From Caldilineae bacterium (GTDB lineage: Bacteria > Chloroflexota > Anaerolineae > Epilineales > Epilineaceae), in NCBI GenBank assembly GCA_020634625.1, contig JACKBJ010000002.1, forward strand, positions 62,001 to 126,000: 64,000 nucleotides of DNA, in the 5' to 3' direction. Shown piece after piece: positions 29,000 through 39,085 of this stretch. The notes beneath the pieces are model-generated. The model was given only the letters and a program-made list of their open reading frames with translations, ran no database searches and had not been told where the DNA came from. Positions within the stretch are counted from its first letter, which is position 1. Each line of letters opens with the position of its first letter. Both the position numbers and the translations under genes were made by a program.

Positions 29000-29009
29000 G
29001 GGACTCGGC
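29000..29009 (+). repeat. Right copy of IS4-element target-site duplication
   Basis: GGGACTCGGC directly follows the right inverted repeat. Confidence 0.85.
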
Positions 29010-29098
29010 CCTCCAGCACGCGCTCCAAGTGCACAGGACCACCGCTGTCCAGCTGGATGTGCTGCGATTGGTCACCGATACATCCTGGGACGTACATC

Positions 29099-29832
29099 AT
29101 GAGCATCCGCGTGGCCAACTGGAACCTGGCTCAAGCCTGGCCAAAGGCCTCCAAACGGCAGGAATCGCTCCAAGCTCACATGGCCGCCATCGATGCCGAC
29201 CTGTGAGTGCTGACCGACACCTGGGACAGCTTCGCGCCGTCGCCCGAGCACCGGCTCGTGGCGCGATCGACCGCCGCCGCCGCCGATCGCGACTTGGGAC
29301 GCGGCGAAGTCTGGACCGCCATCTGGTCACGATACTAAGCGACGCCTTTGCCCCTGGCGGCCGAGCCCGATCGCAGCGCGGCAGCCCTGATCCACCGGTC
29401 GGCCGGCAGATCGTCTGCTTCGGCACCGTTCTTCCCTGGCTCGGAGACAAGCGGCGATCACCGATCCTGGGGGCGGATACCTTCCGCGCCTCACTGGCCG
29501 AGCAGAGCCGCGATTGGAGCGCCCTCCGCGCCAGGCATGCCGAGGCCGGCCTGATCGTCACCGGTGACTTCAACCAGGATCTGGCGCTCGGCCACTACTA
29601 CGGCTCGCGGGCCGGGCGGGCCGCCTTGCGGGAAGCGCTGCGCGCTGGCGACCTGACCTGCCTCACGGCAGGGGCCGAGGATCCGCTGGCGGACATCGAA
29701 GGGCGCGCCTGCATCGATCACGTCTGCATCAACCAGGAGCTTCGGAGCCGATGCGTCGGGGCCTGGCCTCGAGGCGCGCTGCCTCGAAGCCTGACCGATC
29801 GTTACGGCGTCTGGGTCGATCTGTATCGCTGA
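29099..29832 (+). pseudogene. Endonuclease/exonuclease/phosphatase family protein, broken by two stops and a frameshift
   Basis: The original product can be followed through three lesions. It opens SIRVANWNLAQAWPKASKRQESLQAHMAAIDADL, then meets TGA (29204-29206) where a Trp codon fits (DADL-W-VLTDTWDSF). It continues to EVWTAIWSRY, hits TAA (29336-29338), and shifts frame near 29405 into IVCFGTVLPWLGD and LIVTGDFNQDL, the catalytic Asp/Asn motif of the family. It ends DIEGRACIDHVCIN...LTDRYGVWVDL, with the final D/H region. Such proteins hydrolyse phosphodiesters or phosphomonoesters. The gene is inactive. Confidence 0.8.
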
Positions 29833-30025
29833 CCGCTCGCGGTCGCCTGCCGACCGGAGGTCGGAGCCGATCGTCAGCGAGTGCGCGAGGATGTCGTGAT
29901 CGGTGACAGCACGGGGCGCGCGAACGCGTCCGAGCTTGCCCGTGGCTCGTTAGTGCGCGAATCAACAGCTCGCCAAGAAGTCGGACGTCGCTCCGAACCC
30001 GACCCATTCGAGTCCACGAGGCGAG

Positions 30026-30450
30026 ATGGAATCAGCCGACAAGCCGGGCCTTCCGCCAGGCCGTGCAGGGGCACGATCGATGTCGCTGCGCGTCTTCGTT
30101 GCCTTCCGGCGCCTGATGCACGCCAACCGCAAGCTGATCGCCGAGCGGCTCGACGTCAGCCGGCCGACGGTAACCGTGATGCTGAAGAAGATGGCGGCCG
30201 CCGGCCTCGTGGAGCGCCGCCGCGACGTGCGGGACGCGTGAGTCACGCGGACTCACCTCAGCGATCGAGGCCGCGCGGCGCAGCACGAGATGCGCGGATG
30301 GTTGGACGGCATCGTGGCCGAGGTGGTCGGACGGATGTCCCTGGAAGATCAGACGGAGCTGTTGCGTCTGCTGCGCGTGTTCAACGCGAACGTCACGACC
30401 GCGCTGTCCGAGTTCGAGGAGCCCGAGCTCCCGGAGCCCGACTCCTCGGA
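30026..30450 (+). pseudogene. MarR-family transcriptional regulator with a nonsense codon
   Basis: A winged-helix core is recognisable: LMHANRKLIAERLDVSRPTVTVMLKKMAAAGLVERRRDVRDA, then TGA at 30239-30241, then VTRTHLSDRGRAAQHEMRGWLDGIV in the same frame. In MarR proteins this wing reads D-x-R-x-x-x-x-x-L-T-x-x-G, and an Arg codon CGA changed to TGA explains the stop. The N-terminal dimerisation helix looks truncated. It was probably the repressor of the exporter whose remnant follows. Confidence 0.75.
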
Positions 30451-30477
30451 GCCCGAGCGTGAAGCGAAGAAGCCCGA

Positions 30478-30600
30478 ACTCTCATTGCTGCGCTCCTATC
30501 TCAAGCCCTATACTACCGGCGCGTGCTGCTGGTCTTGGTCCTGGTCTTTACGTAGGCCATCACCAACCTCAATCTACCCAGCCTGAACGCGGACGAATCG
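30478..30600 (+). pseudogene. N-terminal fragment of an ABC exporter (permease-ATPase), degraded
   Basis: SLLRSYLKPY, a frameshift near 30511, then YRRVLLVLVLVFT, TAG (30553-30555) and AITNLNLPSLNAD together reproduce the first transmembrane helix and the 'LPxLxAD' loop that open multidrug-type ABC exporters. Nothing of the gene survives past about 30600. Together with the MarR remnant it looks like a lost regulator-exporter pair. Confidence 0.6.
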
Positions 30601-30664
30601 CCGAAGCCCGCCGACTCGGGAGGACACGCGTCGAGATCGCGACGCCAGGTGACGAGGAGTCGAC

Positions 30665-31132
30665 ATGGACGCGCCCCAGAGGCAGATTCCCGCCGAGCGA
30701 CAGGTCGTCTACTACGCCGGGATGGCGCTGATCGCCATCGGGCTCCTGCTCTTCCTCTCGACCTTCGTCACCTTCCTGGCGAACTTCGGCAACTTTGACG
30801 GCCACGAGGCCCGGATGCAGTCCGGGGCGCTGCGCGCCTTCGGCGGCATCGTCTTGACCTGGATCGGCGGCTTCATGCGGAATCTCGGGGCCAAGGGCTT
30901 GGCGGGCTCCGGCATCCTGCTCGATCCCGAGCAGGGGCGGAGGGATGTCGAGCCCTGGAGCCGCATGGGAGGCGGGATGGTTCAGGATGCCCTGTCGGAG
31001 GTCGACCTGGTGCAGCGGATCGGCGATCGACGCGATCCTCCCGAGCCGGAGGTCAAGGTCCGCTGTCAGGCCTGCCGCGCCCTGAACGACGAGACCGACA
31101 GGTTCTGCGGTCAGTGCGGAGCGGCGATCTGA
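30665..31132 (+). CDS. Small membrane protein with C-terminal zinc ribbon
   Basis: A 155-aa protein with two hydrophobic helices (about residues 15-40, YYAGMALIAIGLLLFLSTFVTFL, and about 58-75, FGGIVLTWIGGFM). A hydrophilic region and a C-terminal double-CxxC ribbon (RCQACRALNDETDRFCGQCGAAI) follow. The layout suits a membrane-bound adaptor with a cytosolic zinc finger; the function is unknown. GACGAGGAG lies 6-7 bases before the ATG. It is the first intact gene after the decayed island. A second zinc-ribbon membrane protein is found at 40.9 kb. Confidence 0.75.
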   Translation: MDAPQRQIPAERQVVYYAGMALIAIGLLLFLSTFVTFLANFGNFDGHEARMQSGALRAFGGIVLTWIGGFMRNLGAKGLAGSGILLDPEQGRRDVEPWSRMGGGMVQDALSEVDLVQRIGDRRDPPEPEVKVRCQACRALNDETDRFCGQCGAAI

Positions 31133-31250
31133 GCCGGTCAGCCGCGGCCGCGTTCGATGCCGCGGCCGGTGGTCGTCGCATCGCTGCGATGCGCGGCATT
31201 CGCCGCATCGGGGCGGCCATCCGCTGCGGGCAAGCCCACGAGGAGGCCCG

Positions 31251-31652
31251 ATGTCCGAGTCCGAGAACCTGAGCATCGCCGACGCCTACCTCGCGCTGCT
31301 GTCCGGCATGGGCGACCCTGACGATCTCGATGCGTTTCTCGCACCCGACATCGAGCAGCAGGAGTTTCCCAATCGCCTGACGCCGAACGGCGCGACCCGC
31401 GATCTGTCTGCGATGAAGGCAGGCCAGGCGCAGGGGAGCCGGCTCTTGGCGGAGCAGCGCTTCGAGCGGGTCGGCGCGGTCGCTCAGGGCGACTCGCTGG
31501 CGATGGAGGTCGTCTGGACCGGAAGGGTCCGCGAGGCGGCCGGACCCTTTGCCGCGGGGCAGACGCTCCGCGCGCGCTTCGCGATGTTCTTGGACTTCCG
31601 AGACGGCAAGATCGTCCGCCAGCGCAACTACGACTGCTTCGATCCCTGGTAG
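31251..31652 (+). CDS. SnoaL/NTF2-like protein
   Basis: A 133-aa single-domain protein of the SnoaL-like NTF2 superfamily, a cone-shaped alpha+beta fold used by polyketide cyclases, isomerases and many uncharacterised proteins. Typical elements are the N-terminal helix AYLALLSGMGDPDDLDAFLAPDIEQQEFPN, AMEVVWTGRV, and the terminal strands RARFAMFLDFRDGKIVRQRNYDCFDPW. No catalytic assignment can be made. ATG is preceded by GAGGAGGCCCG. It lies 68 bp before a methyltransferase gene in the same direction. Confidence 0.85.
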   Translation: MSESENLSIADAYLALLSGMGDPDDLDAFLAPDIEQQEFPNRLTPNGATRDLSAMKAGQAQGSRLLAEQRFERVGAVAQGDSLAMEVVWTGRVREAAGPFAAGQTLRARFAMFLDFRDGKIVRQRNYDCFDPW

Positions 31653-31720
31653 GCGGTAATGCGGGCGCTCAGGACGGCCATCGGAAGCGCGGCCCCTCCG
31701 ACACGGCGGGGCGCGCGCGC

Positions 31721-32521
31721 GTGACCGACCCGCGCGACGGCTGGGCGGCCGCCCTGGCCTACGAGGCCTTCATGGGCCGTTGGAGCCGCCGTCTCGCGGA
31801 GCGATTCGTGAGCTGGCTGGCGATCCCGGCGGACAAGGCCTGGTTGGACGTCGGCTGCGGCACGGGCGCGCTCACGCGCGCGGTCCGCGAGCTGGCGCGT
31901 CCCGACGCCGTCGTCGGCTGCGATCCGGCCGCGCCCTTCGTCCGCCACGCGCGGTCGCACCATCGCGATCCCCGCGCGACCTACGTCGTCGCGGGCGTCG
32001 ACGGCCTTCCGCGCCGGCCGGGCGGCTTCGACAGCGTCGCCTCGCTGCTCGCACTGAACTTCTTTCCGGACGCCGAGGCGGCGCTATGCGCGATGCGGTC
32101 CGTCACCGCGCCAGGCGGCACGATCTCGGCCTGCGTCTGGGACTACGCGGACGGGATGGCCTTCCTGCGCTGCTTCTGGGACGCCGCGGCCGCGCTGGAC
32201 GAGCGGGCGCGCGAGCGCGACGAGGGCCTCCGATTCCCGCTCTGTCGACGCGACGCGCTAGCGGCCCTGTTCCATGGCGGCGGCCTGGCCGAGGTGCGCT
32301 GCGAGGCGATCGAGATCCCGACCGTCTTCGCGAGCTTCGACGACCTCTGGCGGCCCCTGCTCGGCGGCACCGGCCCGGCGCCGGCCTACGTGGCCTCGCT
32401 CGATGCCGAGCGGCGCGCGCGCCTCGCGGCCAGCCTGGAGGCGTCGCTGCCCCGGGCCCCGGACGGGACGATCGCGCTCGCCGCTCGGGCCTGGGCGGTC
32501 CGCGGCACGCGGGAGGCCTGA
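31721..32521 (+). CDS. Class I SAM-dependent methyltransferase
   Basis: A 266-aa cytosolic methyltransferase. Motif I is WLDVGCGTGALTRAV (about residues 40-55). The acidic motif II is VVGCDPAAPFV, and GGFDSVASLLALNFFPDAEAAL and MRSVTAPGGTISACVWDY are motifs post-II and III of the UbiE/Methyltransf_11 type. EAFMGRWSRRLAERFVSWL at the N-terminus is common in small-molecule methyltransferases of this group. The substrate is unknown. The start is GTG at the end of a GC repeat, with a poor ribosome site; coupling to the SnoaL-like gene upstream is possible. Confidence 0.85.
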   Translation: MTDPRDGWAAALAYEAFMGRWSRRLAERFVSWLAIPADKAWLDVGCGTGALTRAVRELARPDAVVGCDPAAPFVRHARSHHRDPRATYVVAGVDGLPRRPGGFDSVASLLALNFFPDAEAALCAMRSVTAPGGTISACVWDYADGMAFLRCFWDAAAALDERARERDEGLRFPLCRRDALAALFHGGGLAEVRCEAIEIPTVFASFDDLWRPLLGGTGPAPAYVASLDAERRARLAASLEASLPRAPDGTIALAARAWAVRGTREA

Positions 32522-32540
32522 GTCCCGGTCGGCGTCGTGG

Positions 32541-32571
32541 TCGAGCACATGGGTCGAGCACATGGGTCGAG
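32541..32571 (+). repeat. Short tandem repeat, 13-bp unit
   Basis: TCGAGCACATGGG occurs twice in tandem followed by a partial third copy, between the methyltransferase gene and the terminator. Confidence 0.7.
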
Positions 32572-32582
32572 CGCGTCGGACG

Positions 32583-32620
32583 CGAAACGGCGGGGGCACC
32601 TTGGTGCCCCCGCCGTTTCG
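32583..32620 (+). terminator. Perfect 18-bp hairpin between convergent genes
   Basis: CGAAACGGCGGGGGCACC and its exact complement are separated by TT. It serves the methyltransferase gene and the facing subtilase gene. Confidence 0.85.
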
Positions 32621-32669
32621 ACCGATGGGTCGGTGCGCCGCGGGGAGCTGCCTCCCCGCGGCGTCATCA

Positions 32670-35600
32670 CTACGGCGTCGGCTCGCCGTCCATCTCCGGC
32701 TCGAAGTTCTTGCCCAGCATGGGCAGGTAGATGCCCTCGGGCGTCGGCGGCTCGATGTCGCCACCGACCATGCCCATGCGGACCGTGTAGGCCATCTCGC
32801 CGGGCTCGTTGTTGACGTAGTGCGACAGGATGCCGAACTCCATCGACTCGCCCGCCGGCATCAGCACGTCGCCGCAGGTGTAGCCGACCTTCGCCAGCAC
32901 CGACTCGTTGGCGAAGAGCTCGACCTCGGTCAGCGGCAGCATCAGGTTGACGTCCTCTTCGTTCATCAGCGTCAAGCAGTCCAGCTTGGCCTGGTTGAAG
33001 TGGAAGCGGCCGCCGTCCTGGATGTTGTCCGGCGACTGGTCGCCGATGGGGTCGTTGCCCTCGAGCGTGTAGTCGCCGGCGCCGTCCTTGATCTCGACCG
33101 CGTAGTCGAAGCTCAGGTCGCCCGAGTCCAGCGAGGCGCCCTCGAAGAGGACCTCGACCGGGATCCACAGCGCCGTCACGTTCTCGTTGAGGTCGTAATC
33201 GGTCGGCAGGCCCTGCACCGCGAACCACTGCTGCTGGTTCGGCGTCGGGCGCAGCTCGCCGCTCGGGTCCATCGGCGCCCAGACCGAGGCGAAGACGGCG
33301 TTGCCGATGGCGAAGTTGAACAGCGCCACGTCGAAGGTGCCGTCCTTGTCCGCGTCGATGTAGATGAACACGTCGCGGTCGAACATCAGCACGCTGTCGC
33401 CGACCGTCGCCACCGCGAACTCGATGGCGTCGACCGTCGAGGCGTCCGGCAGCGTCGCCGCGCCGTAGCGCACGCCGACGTGGTCGATGTCGAGCTCGGT
33501 CGGCAGCATCGCATCGGCCTCGTTGGACTCGCGCTCGTCCGAGCCGGCCAGCCAGAAGTTGCGCGTCAGCGAGGAGCCGCCGCACTCGTTGGACCAGCTG
33601 GTCTCGACGCTCTCGTCGGCGCCGGTCAGGTGGATCGGGTCGCTCGAGTCGGCCATCGTGCAGGCGCGCAGGCGCGGCAGGGTGTGCCAGGGGACGCCGA
33701 TCATGTCGCCGTCCTCGACCGGGCTGCCCTCACCGTCGACCTCGACGATGTGCATGTAGCCGTCGACCTCGTGGTACTGGAACTGCCCCTCGTCCAACAG
33801 CGGCGTCGGGCCGTAGGCCAGCCACTCGATGGCCGTGGCCGGGTCCAGCGTCATCGTCACCACCACGTCGGCCGACTCGCCGCCCTCGACCGTGATGCTG
33901 TCGCCGGCGTCGAAGGCCAGCGACACGCCCGAGTCCGCGTCGTCCTCGGGGAAGACGAAGTCGTAGTCGAGGCTGTAGGTCTTGGCCGCGTCCGACAGGT
34001 TGTGGATCGTCAGCGTGCGCTCGTAGGTGTGCACCTCGCCCGAGACGTTGGTGGCGCCGAAGCTCAGCTCCGCCAGGCCCTCGTGCGAGCGGACCAGGGT
34101 CATGCCCTTGCCGGCCGCGTAGGCGTTGGCCAGACCGGCGCCCTGGCGGGTCACGCCCTCGCGCGGGCCGGTGTTCTTGTTCTGGCGCTTGATGACCGGG
34201 CTGGCGTAGTTCATCGCCAGGGCGGCGATGTCGTCACCGGCCAGACCCAGGTCCTGGGTCTTGTTGCGCTGCCAGAGCAGCGCCGTCACGCCGGCCACCG
34301 CCGGGCCGGACATGGAGGTGCCGCTGAAGCGCACGCCGTTGTTGCCCGAGCCGTTCATCGTCGAGATGATGTTGCTGCCCGGCGCGGTGATCTGCGGCTT
34401 GATGTGGGTCATCCAGCGACCCGGGCCGCGGCTGCTCGAGTCGGCCATCACGTCGGCCAGCGGCAGCTCGACCATCGTCTCCGGGTCGATCGTCACCGTC
34501 ACCGCCGTGCCGCCCTCGAGCAGCTCCTTCAGCGGCGTGCCGCTGTCGACGTCGATCATGACCGCCGGGATGCCCAGCGGCGTGCCACAGGGCGAGGGCG
34601 CGCCGCAGCCCATCGGGATCGCCGAGCCCGGCGCGTTGTTGAAGACCACCACCGCCACGGCGCCTTCGGTCGCGGCGTTGGTCACCTTGTCGTAGAAGGC
34701 GCAGCTGCCGCGCTGGATCAGCGCGATCTTCTCGTTGACCTCCTGGGCCGGCGGCTCGCCGTTGCAGGCCGTGCCGTACCAGGCCAGGTCGCCGGTCACG
34801 GCGCCGGTGGTCTCCAGGCTCACCGTCCAGCCGCCGGCGGACTCGACGCCGCCGTACTCCTCGGTGTTGCCCTCCCACTCGGCCTTGACCAGCAGCGCCA
34901 GCTCGCCCGGCGCGAAGGAGTTGGCCACCGACAGGATCTTCGGCGTGGCGCTGGGCGAGCCGACCACGAAGGGCAGCGCGCCCGAGTTGCCGGCCGAGGC
35001 CACCGTCGTCACGCCCTGCTCGATCAGGCGCTCGACCACGGCGACGTAGTCGGCCATGCCGGTGCCGTAGCCGCCGCCGAGGCTCATGTTGATGACGTCG
35101 ATCTTGGCGTCCGGGTGCGTGCCCGGCAGCGGCTGGGGCTCGCCCGTGCCGAAGTACAGGTTGTGCGTGGCCACCCAGTCCATGGCCTCGACCGTGATGT
35201 TGGTCGAGCCCGACTGACCGAAGACCTTCAGCGAGACCAGCTGCGCCGCCGGCGCGATGCCGTAGTGCATGTTCAGCGCGGCGCCGGTGGTCGGCAGGCC
35301 GGCCGCGATGCCGGCGACGTGCGAGCCGTGGCCGCCGTCGTCGATCGGGTCCATGTCCGGCACCGGCGGCGCGCCGGTGCCCGCGTTGTAGGTGAAGCCG
35401 GCGAAGTCGTAGCCGCCGACGACCTTGGCCGTCGGGAAGGTGCCGGGCTCGATGATGGACGGATCGTCGGCCGCGCGCGCGGCCGCGTCGCCCGAGCCGC
35501 CCAGGCCGGCGTGCATGTAGTCGATGCCGGTGTCGATGACGGCGATGATGGTGCCCTCGCCGTCCAGGCCCAGCTCCTCGGCCGCGCGGGTGGCGCCGAT

Positions 35601-36113
35601 GTGGGGCCGGGTATCGTCCATGTCGACCGTGTGCTCGGCCGCGCGGGTGATCGACTTGACCCCCGGCAGCTGGGCCACCGCGGCCAGCTGGCCGCGCGTG
35701 ATGTCGACGTGGACGGCGTTCAACGTCACCTGGAGCCGGCCGACGACCGTCGCGCCCATCGCCTCCAGCGCGTCGACCGTCGCCGCCTGGCGGCGGGTGA
35801 CCTCGTTCTGGACGGCGGTGAGGGTCGCGCCCTCGATGGCGTCGGTGCCGGCCAGGCCGCGGTTGGCGACGATGGCGTCGGTCACGTCGAGCACCGAGGG
35901 GCCCTCGAGGTGGACGTAGACGCTCATGCGGTCGGCGAACTTCATGCCGACCAGCTCGGGCGCCCAGACGTCGTTGCCGTCGCGCATCAGGGGCTTGCCC
36001 TCGAAGTCGACCTGCGCCGGCGGCTCGGCGGCCAGCGCCGCGCCAGCCAGCAGCATCGGCGCCAGCAGCGCCGCCAGAAGCGCCGCCATCAGCGGCTTGC
36101 GGGTGAAGTTCAT
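32670..36113 (-). CDS. Large secreted S8 subtilisin-like protease
   Basis: A 1147-aa exported protease. The signal peptide is LMAALLAALLAPMLLAGAALA, and an inhibitor-I9-like propeptide precedes the catalytic domain. The triad is Asp in IIAVIDTGIDYMH, His in DDGGHGSHVAGIAAG and Ser in FSGTSMSGPAVAG. NMSLGGG and VASAGNSG mark the oxyanion region. A PA domain (KIALIQRGSCAFYDKVTNAATEGAVAVVVFNN) is inserted before the Ser. Fn3/sandwich domains follow, with an Asp-rich IYIDADKDGTFDVAL. The tail PPTPEGIYLPMLGKNFEPE carries the 'YLPxL' motif seen in other exported proteins here. CTGGAGG precedes the ATG. It probably degrades extracellular protein. Confidence 0.93.
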   Translation of the reverse strand: MNFTRKPLMAALLAALLAPMLLAGAALAAEPPAQVDFEGKPLMRDGNDVWAPELVGMKFADRMSVYVHLEGPSVLDVTDAIVANRGLAGTDAIEGATLTAVQNEVTRRQAATVDALEAMGATVVGRLQVTLNAVHVDITRGQLAAVAQLPGVKSITRAAEHTVDMDDTRPHIGATRAAEELGLDGEGTIIAVIDTGIDYMHAGLGGSGDAAARAADDPSIIEPGTFPTAKVVGGYDFAGFTYNAGTGAPPVPDMDPIDDGGHGSHVAGIAAGLPTTGAALNMHYGIAPAAQLVSLKVFGQSGSTNITVEAMDWVATHNLYFGTGEPQPLPGTHPDAKIDVINMSLGGGYGTGMADYVAVVERLIEQGVTTVASAGNSGALPFVVGSPSATPKILSVANSFAPGELALLVKAEWEGNTEEYGGVESAGGWTVSLETTGAVTGDLAWYGTACNGEPPAQEVNEKIALIQRGSCAFYDKVTNAATEGAVAVVVFNNAPGSAIPMGCGAPSPCGTPLGIPAVMIDVDSGTPLKELLEGGTAVTVTIDPETMVELPLADVMADSSSRGPGRWMTHIKPQITAPGSNIISTMNGSGNNGVRFSGTSMSGPAVAGVTALLWQRNKTQDLGLAGDDIAALAMNYASPVIKRQNKNTGPREGVTRQGAGLANAYAAGKGMTLVRSHEGLAELSFGATNVSGEVHTYERTLTIHNLSDAAKTYSLDYDFVFPEDDADSGVSLAFDAGDSITVEGGESADVVVTMTLDPATAIEWLAYGPTPLLDEGQFQYHEVDGYMHIVEVDGEGSPVEDGDMIGVPWHTLPRLRACTMADSSDPIHLTGADESVETSWSNECGGSSLTRNFWLAGSDERESNEADAMLPTELDIDHVGVRYGAATLPDASTVDAIEFAVATVGDSVLMFDRDVFIYIDADKDGTFDVALFNFAIGNAVFASVWAPMDPSGELRPTPNQQQWFAVQGLPTDYDLNENVTALWIPVEVLFEGASLDSGDLSFDYAVEIKDGAGDYTLEGNDPIGDQSPDNIQDGGRFHFNQAKLDCLTLMNEEDVNLMLPLTEVELFANESVLAKVGYTCGDVLMPAGESMEFGILSHYVNNEPGEMAYTVRMGMVGGDIEPPTPEGIYLPMLGKNFEPEMDGEPTP

Positions 36114-36360
36114 TCGCGGTTTTCCTCCAGGATAGGAATCGGGTTTGACACAAGGAATGCCGGCACCAGCCGGCATCCCGCGGGGCTCGATGGCAACCAG
36201 GCCGTAGGCGTTCGGGCGGTGACCTTTAAAGACGACCCCCGCCCGCGCAACGTGACATACGGCGCGAAGGCTAACACGGATCCCGGGCCGCGGCAAGGAC
36301 TTCCGCCGCTCGACCGCTGGACCCGAGCGCGCGCGATGCCGCGCTTCGACGCCCGTCGGC

Positions 36361-36366
36361 TATTCT
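36361..36366 (+). promoter_or_regulatory. Promoter -10-like TATTCT ahead of typA
   Basis: GGCTATTCTTTAGG is an AT-rich island 92 bp before the typA start, in the position used by other -10 boxes here. Confidence 0.4.
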
Positions 36367-36412
36367 TTAGGCGTCCGACCCAAGCACCTCCGACCCCGAT
36401 CGGTCGATCCGC

Positions 36413-36438
36413 GGGCCGGCGCATCCCTGCGCCGGCCC
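36413..36438 (+). promoter_or_regulatory. Leader hairpin upstream of typA
   Basis: An 11-bp perfect stem (GGGCCGGCGCA) with loop TCCC ends 19 bases before the typA ATG. No Shine-Dalgarno match follows. Downstream of the proposed promoter it would sit in the mRNA leader. Confidence 0.5.
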
Positions 36439-36457
36439 TTGCACGCGAGACGAGCCC

Positions 36458-38290
<1,833 letters not shown>

Positions 38291-38323
38291 TCGTCAGGCC
38301 CCCGGACAGAGAGGCGACGCCCC

Positions 38324-39085
38324 GTGCCGACGATCCTCGTGACCAACGACGATGGCATCCTCGCCCCCGGCCTGGCCGCGCTGGCGGCCGCCCTGCGTAG
38401 CCTGGGCGAGGTGACCGTCCTCGCGCCCGAGAAGAACTGGTCGGCCTCGGGCCATGTCAAGACCATGCACAAGCCGCTGCGCGTGCGCGAGGCGGCCACC
38501 AGCGACGGACGGCCGGCCCTGGCCTGCTCGGGCGCGCCCTCCGACTGTGTCGCCCTGGCGCTGATGGGCCTGACCGAGACCGACTTCGACCTGGTCGTCT
38601 CGGGCATCAACCCGCATGCCAACCTGGGCCAGGACGTCACCTACTCGGGCACCGTCACCGCCGCCATGGAGGCGGCCCTGCTGGGCAAACCCGGCATCGC
38701 CGTCTCGACCGACCACGACCCGGACATCGGCTATGGCCCGGCCGCCGAGCTGGGGCTGCGGGTCGCCCGGCGCGTGCTCGAGCGCGGCGGCCTGCCCGAA
38801 GGCGTGCTGCTCAGCGTGAACGCGCCGCGGCGGGCGATCGACGCCATCGCCGGCACCCGCCTCACCCGCCTCGGCAAGCGCGACTACCGCGACCTGCTGC
38901 TCCGGCGCGAGGACCCCTACGGCCGACCCTACTACTGGATCGGCGGCGAAGGTCCGATCGCCTTGCCCGGCGCCGGCACGGACGTGGAGGCGCTCGCGCA
39001 GGGCTATGCCTCGATCACGCCGCTGCAGATGGACATGACCGCCCGAGCGGCCATCGAGGCGCTTGACGGCTGGGATTGGGCGTGA
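38324..39085 (+). CDS. surE: 5'/3'-nucleotidase SurE
   Basis: A 253-aa metal-dependent phosphatase acting on nucleoside monophosphates. ILVTNDDGILAPGLAAL has the metal-binding Asp pair, LAPEKNWSASGHVKTM carries the conserved Ser/Asn, and VVSGINPHANLGQDVTYSGTVTAAMEAALLG is the SurE signature with the metal-ligand Asn. The start is GTG (MPTILV), giving the family-standard N-terminus. Its stop overlaps the GTG start of the uracil-DNA glycosylase gene. The pairing of a nucleotide phosphatase with a DNA repair gene is noted but not explained. Confidence 0.95.
   Translation: MPTILVTNDDGILAPGLAALAAALRSLGEVTVLAPEKNWSASGHVKTMHKPLRVREAATSDGRPALACSGAPSDCVALALMGLTETDFDLVVSGINPHANLGQDVTYSGTVTAAMEAALLGKPGIAVSTDHDPDIGYGPAAELGLRVARRVLERGGLPEGVLLSVNAPRRAIDAIAGTRLTRLGKRDYRDLLLRREDPYGRPYYWIGGEGPIALPGAGTDVEALAQGYASITPLQMDMTARAAIEALDGWDWA

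Larger units (their letters stand above)
36114..36457 (+). other. Divergent promoter region (344 bp) between subtilase and typA
   Basis: No gene is seen. It holds a TATTCT element and a leader hairpin facing typA, annotated separately. CTTTAAAG (36224-36231) is an AT-rich palindrome of unknown meaning. Confidence 0.45.

Noticed and set aside
27603..29200. A reading frame that becomes continuous across the IS4 insertion site if the element is removed
   Set aside because: Its 5' part overlaps the proposed end of the upstream transposon and the peptide has no family features; continuity is expected by chance at this GC content.
29204..30241. TGA read as Trp or selenocysteine to rescue two genes
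   Set aside because: One TGA replaces Trp and another Arg, other genes use TGA as normal stop, and both genes carry further damage.
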